Of a stretch of 41,148 nucleotides of DNA, positions 40,559 to 41,148 are shown in pieces; the stretch's first letter is position 1, and every line of letters starts with the position of its first letter. This DNA comes from UPXZ01 sp964634605 (GTDB taxonomy: Bacteria > Bacteroidota > Bacteroidia > Bacteroidales > Paludibacteraceae), in assembly GCA_964634605.1 (NCBI GenBank), contig CAZWLJ010000030.1:1-41148 (forward strand), read 5' to 3'. The position numbers were made by a program, and so were the translations under genes. The notes below the pieces were generated by a model. It was not told the origin of the DNA. It saw nothing but the letters and a program-made list of their open reading frames with translations, and ran no database searches.

Positions 40559-41148
40559 TTTTTGTTTTTTATATAAGGTTTCAGAATTTCAGCCCATTTC
40601 ACGTAACCTTCACCTGTGAGATGCAATCCGTCGTTGGTGAAGGCAGGATTCATCAACTGAGTGCCCGGGATGATAAACTCTGAGTAAAGACCGATGTACG
40701 TGATTTTCTCTGAAACAGCCATCTTTCGGAGTTTTTCGTTCAGTGGCAGGATGTCTGCCTGACGTTTCATGTGTCCCTGAAACATTCCGAAGCGGTCGTT
40801 TACCGGAAGAATGCTTTGCAGGTATATGCGGGTGCGCGGAGATTCCGACTGAATTTTGCGGATAATTTTAAGTATCGCGGCGGCAATGGAATCGGCAGAT
40901 GTGCCCCTTGCCAGGTCGTTGACGCCAATCATCAGGAATATTTTGGAGGGTTTGCCATTGGTGACGGGTGTAAGACGGTCGTAAACACCCTGACAGATAT
41001 CACCGCTAATCCCGCGGTTTTTTACTTTTTTATTTTGAAACAGTTCGGCCCATTCGGCTCCGTCGGTAATGCTGTTTCCCACGAATACAATGTCTCCGGA
41101 ATGCACGGGTAGCTTTTCGAAAAGAGATGCCCGCTGGTGGTAGTAGGT
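40555..41148 (-). CDS. SGNH/GDSL esterase, 5' end cut by window
   Basis: The frame is open to the right edge of the window. In-frame codons before the GTG at 41106 encode YYHQRASLFEKLP, the usual lead-in of this family, so the start lies outside. The visible 197 residues form one SGNH domain with GNSITDG (nucleophile Ser), GISGDICQGV, IGVNDLARG and NDGLHL (Asp and His). It resembles the platelet-activating-factor acetylhydrolase-like or rhamnogalacturonan-acetylesterase-like SGNH proteins of Bacteroidota glycan clusters. Whether it has a signal peptide is unknown. Its stop overlaps the start of the sialate O-acetylesterase, which implies a shared mRNA and a deacetylating role on the same or a related glycan. 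Confidence 0.88.
   Translation of the reverse strand, partial: TYYHQRASLFEKLPVHSGDIVFVGNSITDGAEWAELFQNKKVKNRGISGDICQGVYDRLTPVTNGKPSKIFLMIGVNDLARGTSADSIAAAILKIIRKIQSESPRTRIYLQSILPVNDRFGMFQGHMKRQADILPLNEKLRKMAVSEKITYIGLYSEFIIPGTQLMNPAFTNDGLHLTGEGYVKWAEILKPYIKNKK

Noticed and set aside
40555..41106. Internal GTG at 41104-41106 as start of the right-edge SGNH gene
   Set aside because: The frame continues to the window edge and encodes the conserved lead-in YYHQRASLFEKLP, so the true start is outside.

Overview
The window looks like a chromosomal segment of a Bacteroidota bacterium, most likely order Bacteroidales. Four things point there: type IX secretion (T9SS) C-terminal sorting domains on two secreted enzymes, a SusB-type GH97 glucosidase, an eleven-gene-type complex I operon (fused nuoCD, no nuoEFG), and TAnnTTTG-type -7 promoter boxes upstream of several genes. 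No tRNA, rRNA, CRISPR array or insertion sequence was recognised. Apart from two genes and one small broken ORF, everything is on the minus strand, so transcription runs mostly from right to left.

Layout. 1-917: the N-terminal part of a thioester-reductase-type SDR, cut by the left edge. 1.7-12.0 kb: secreted carbohydrate-active enzymes (a large GH2 beta-galactosidase-like protein, a GH97 alpha-glucosidase-like protein, an SGNH esterase). Between them lies a plus-strand pair, a PAP2 membrane phosphatase/transferase and a hotdog thioesterase. A small membrane-protein ORF at 10592-10756 is interrupted by an in-frame TGA. 12.2-12.6 kb: a DUF3127 protein with an SSB-like acidic tip. 12.75-23.9 kb: the nuo operon (A, B, CD, H, I, J, K, L, M, N in transcription order). 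Four of its spacers are filled by 136-167 bp segments bounded by inverted CCCC-rich repeats. 24.3-35.7 kb: a six-gene signalling and cell-wall module. 36.0-41.1 kb: a sialic-acid utilisation cluster (N-acetylneuraminate lyase, MFS transporter, bimodular sialate O-acetylesterase, SGNH esterase running off the right edge).

The most interesting part is 24.3-35.7 kb. In transcription order it encodes a membrane pseudokinase (HRN in place of HRD), an FHA-like protein, a membrane PP2C phosphatase, a 1372-residue fusion of a SEDS (RodA/FtsW) glycosyltransferase with a class B penicillin-binding protein, an FHA protein, and a second membrane Ser/Thr kinase. This gene content parallels the actinobacterial pknA/pknB-pstP-rodA-pbpA-fhaA/fhaB locus. 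Here RodA and PbpA are one polypeptide, and the kinases carry NTF2-like and RsiV-like (DUF4163/DUF3298) ectodomains instead of PASTA repeats. I infer a phosphorylation-controlled septal or elongation peptidoglycan synthase with its own wall-damage sensors.

The remaining genes fit a glycan-degrading, respiring or fermenting anaerobe. Secreted glycosidases and esterases release sugars, the sialic acid cluster feeds amino sugars into metabolism, and the nuo complex, lacking the NADH-oxidising module, probably takes electrons from another donor. All family calls come from reading motifs by eye; no database search was run.
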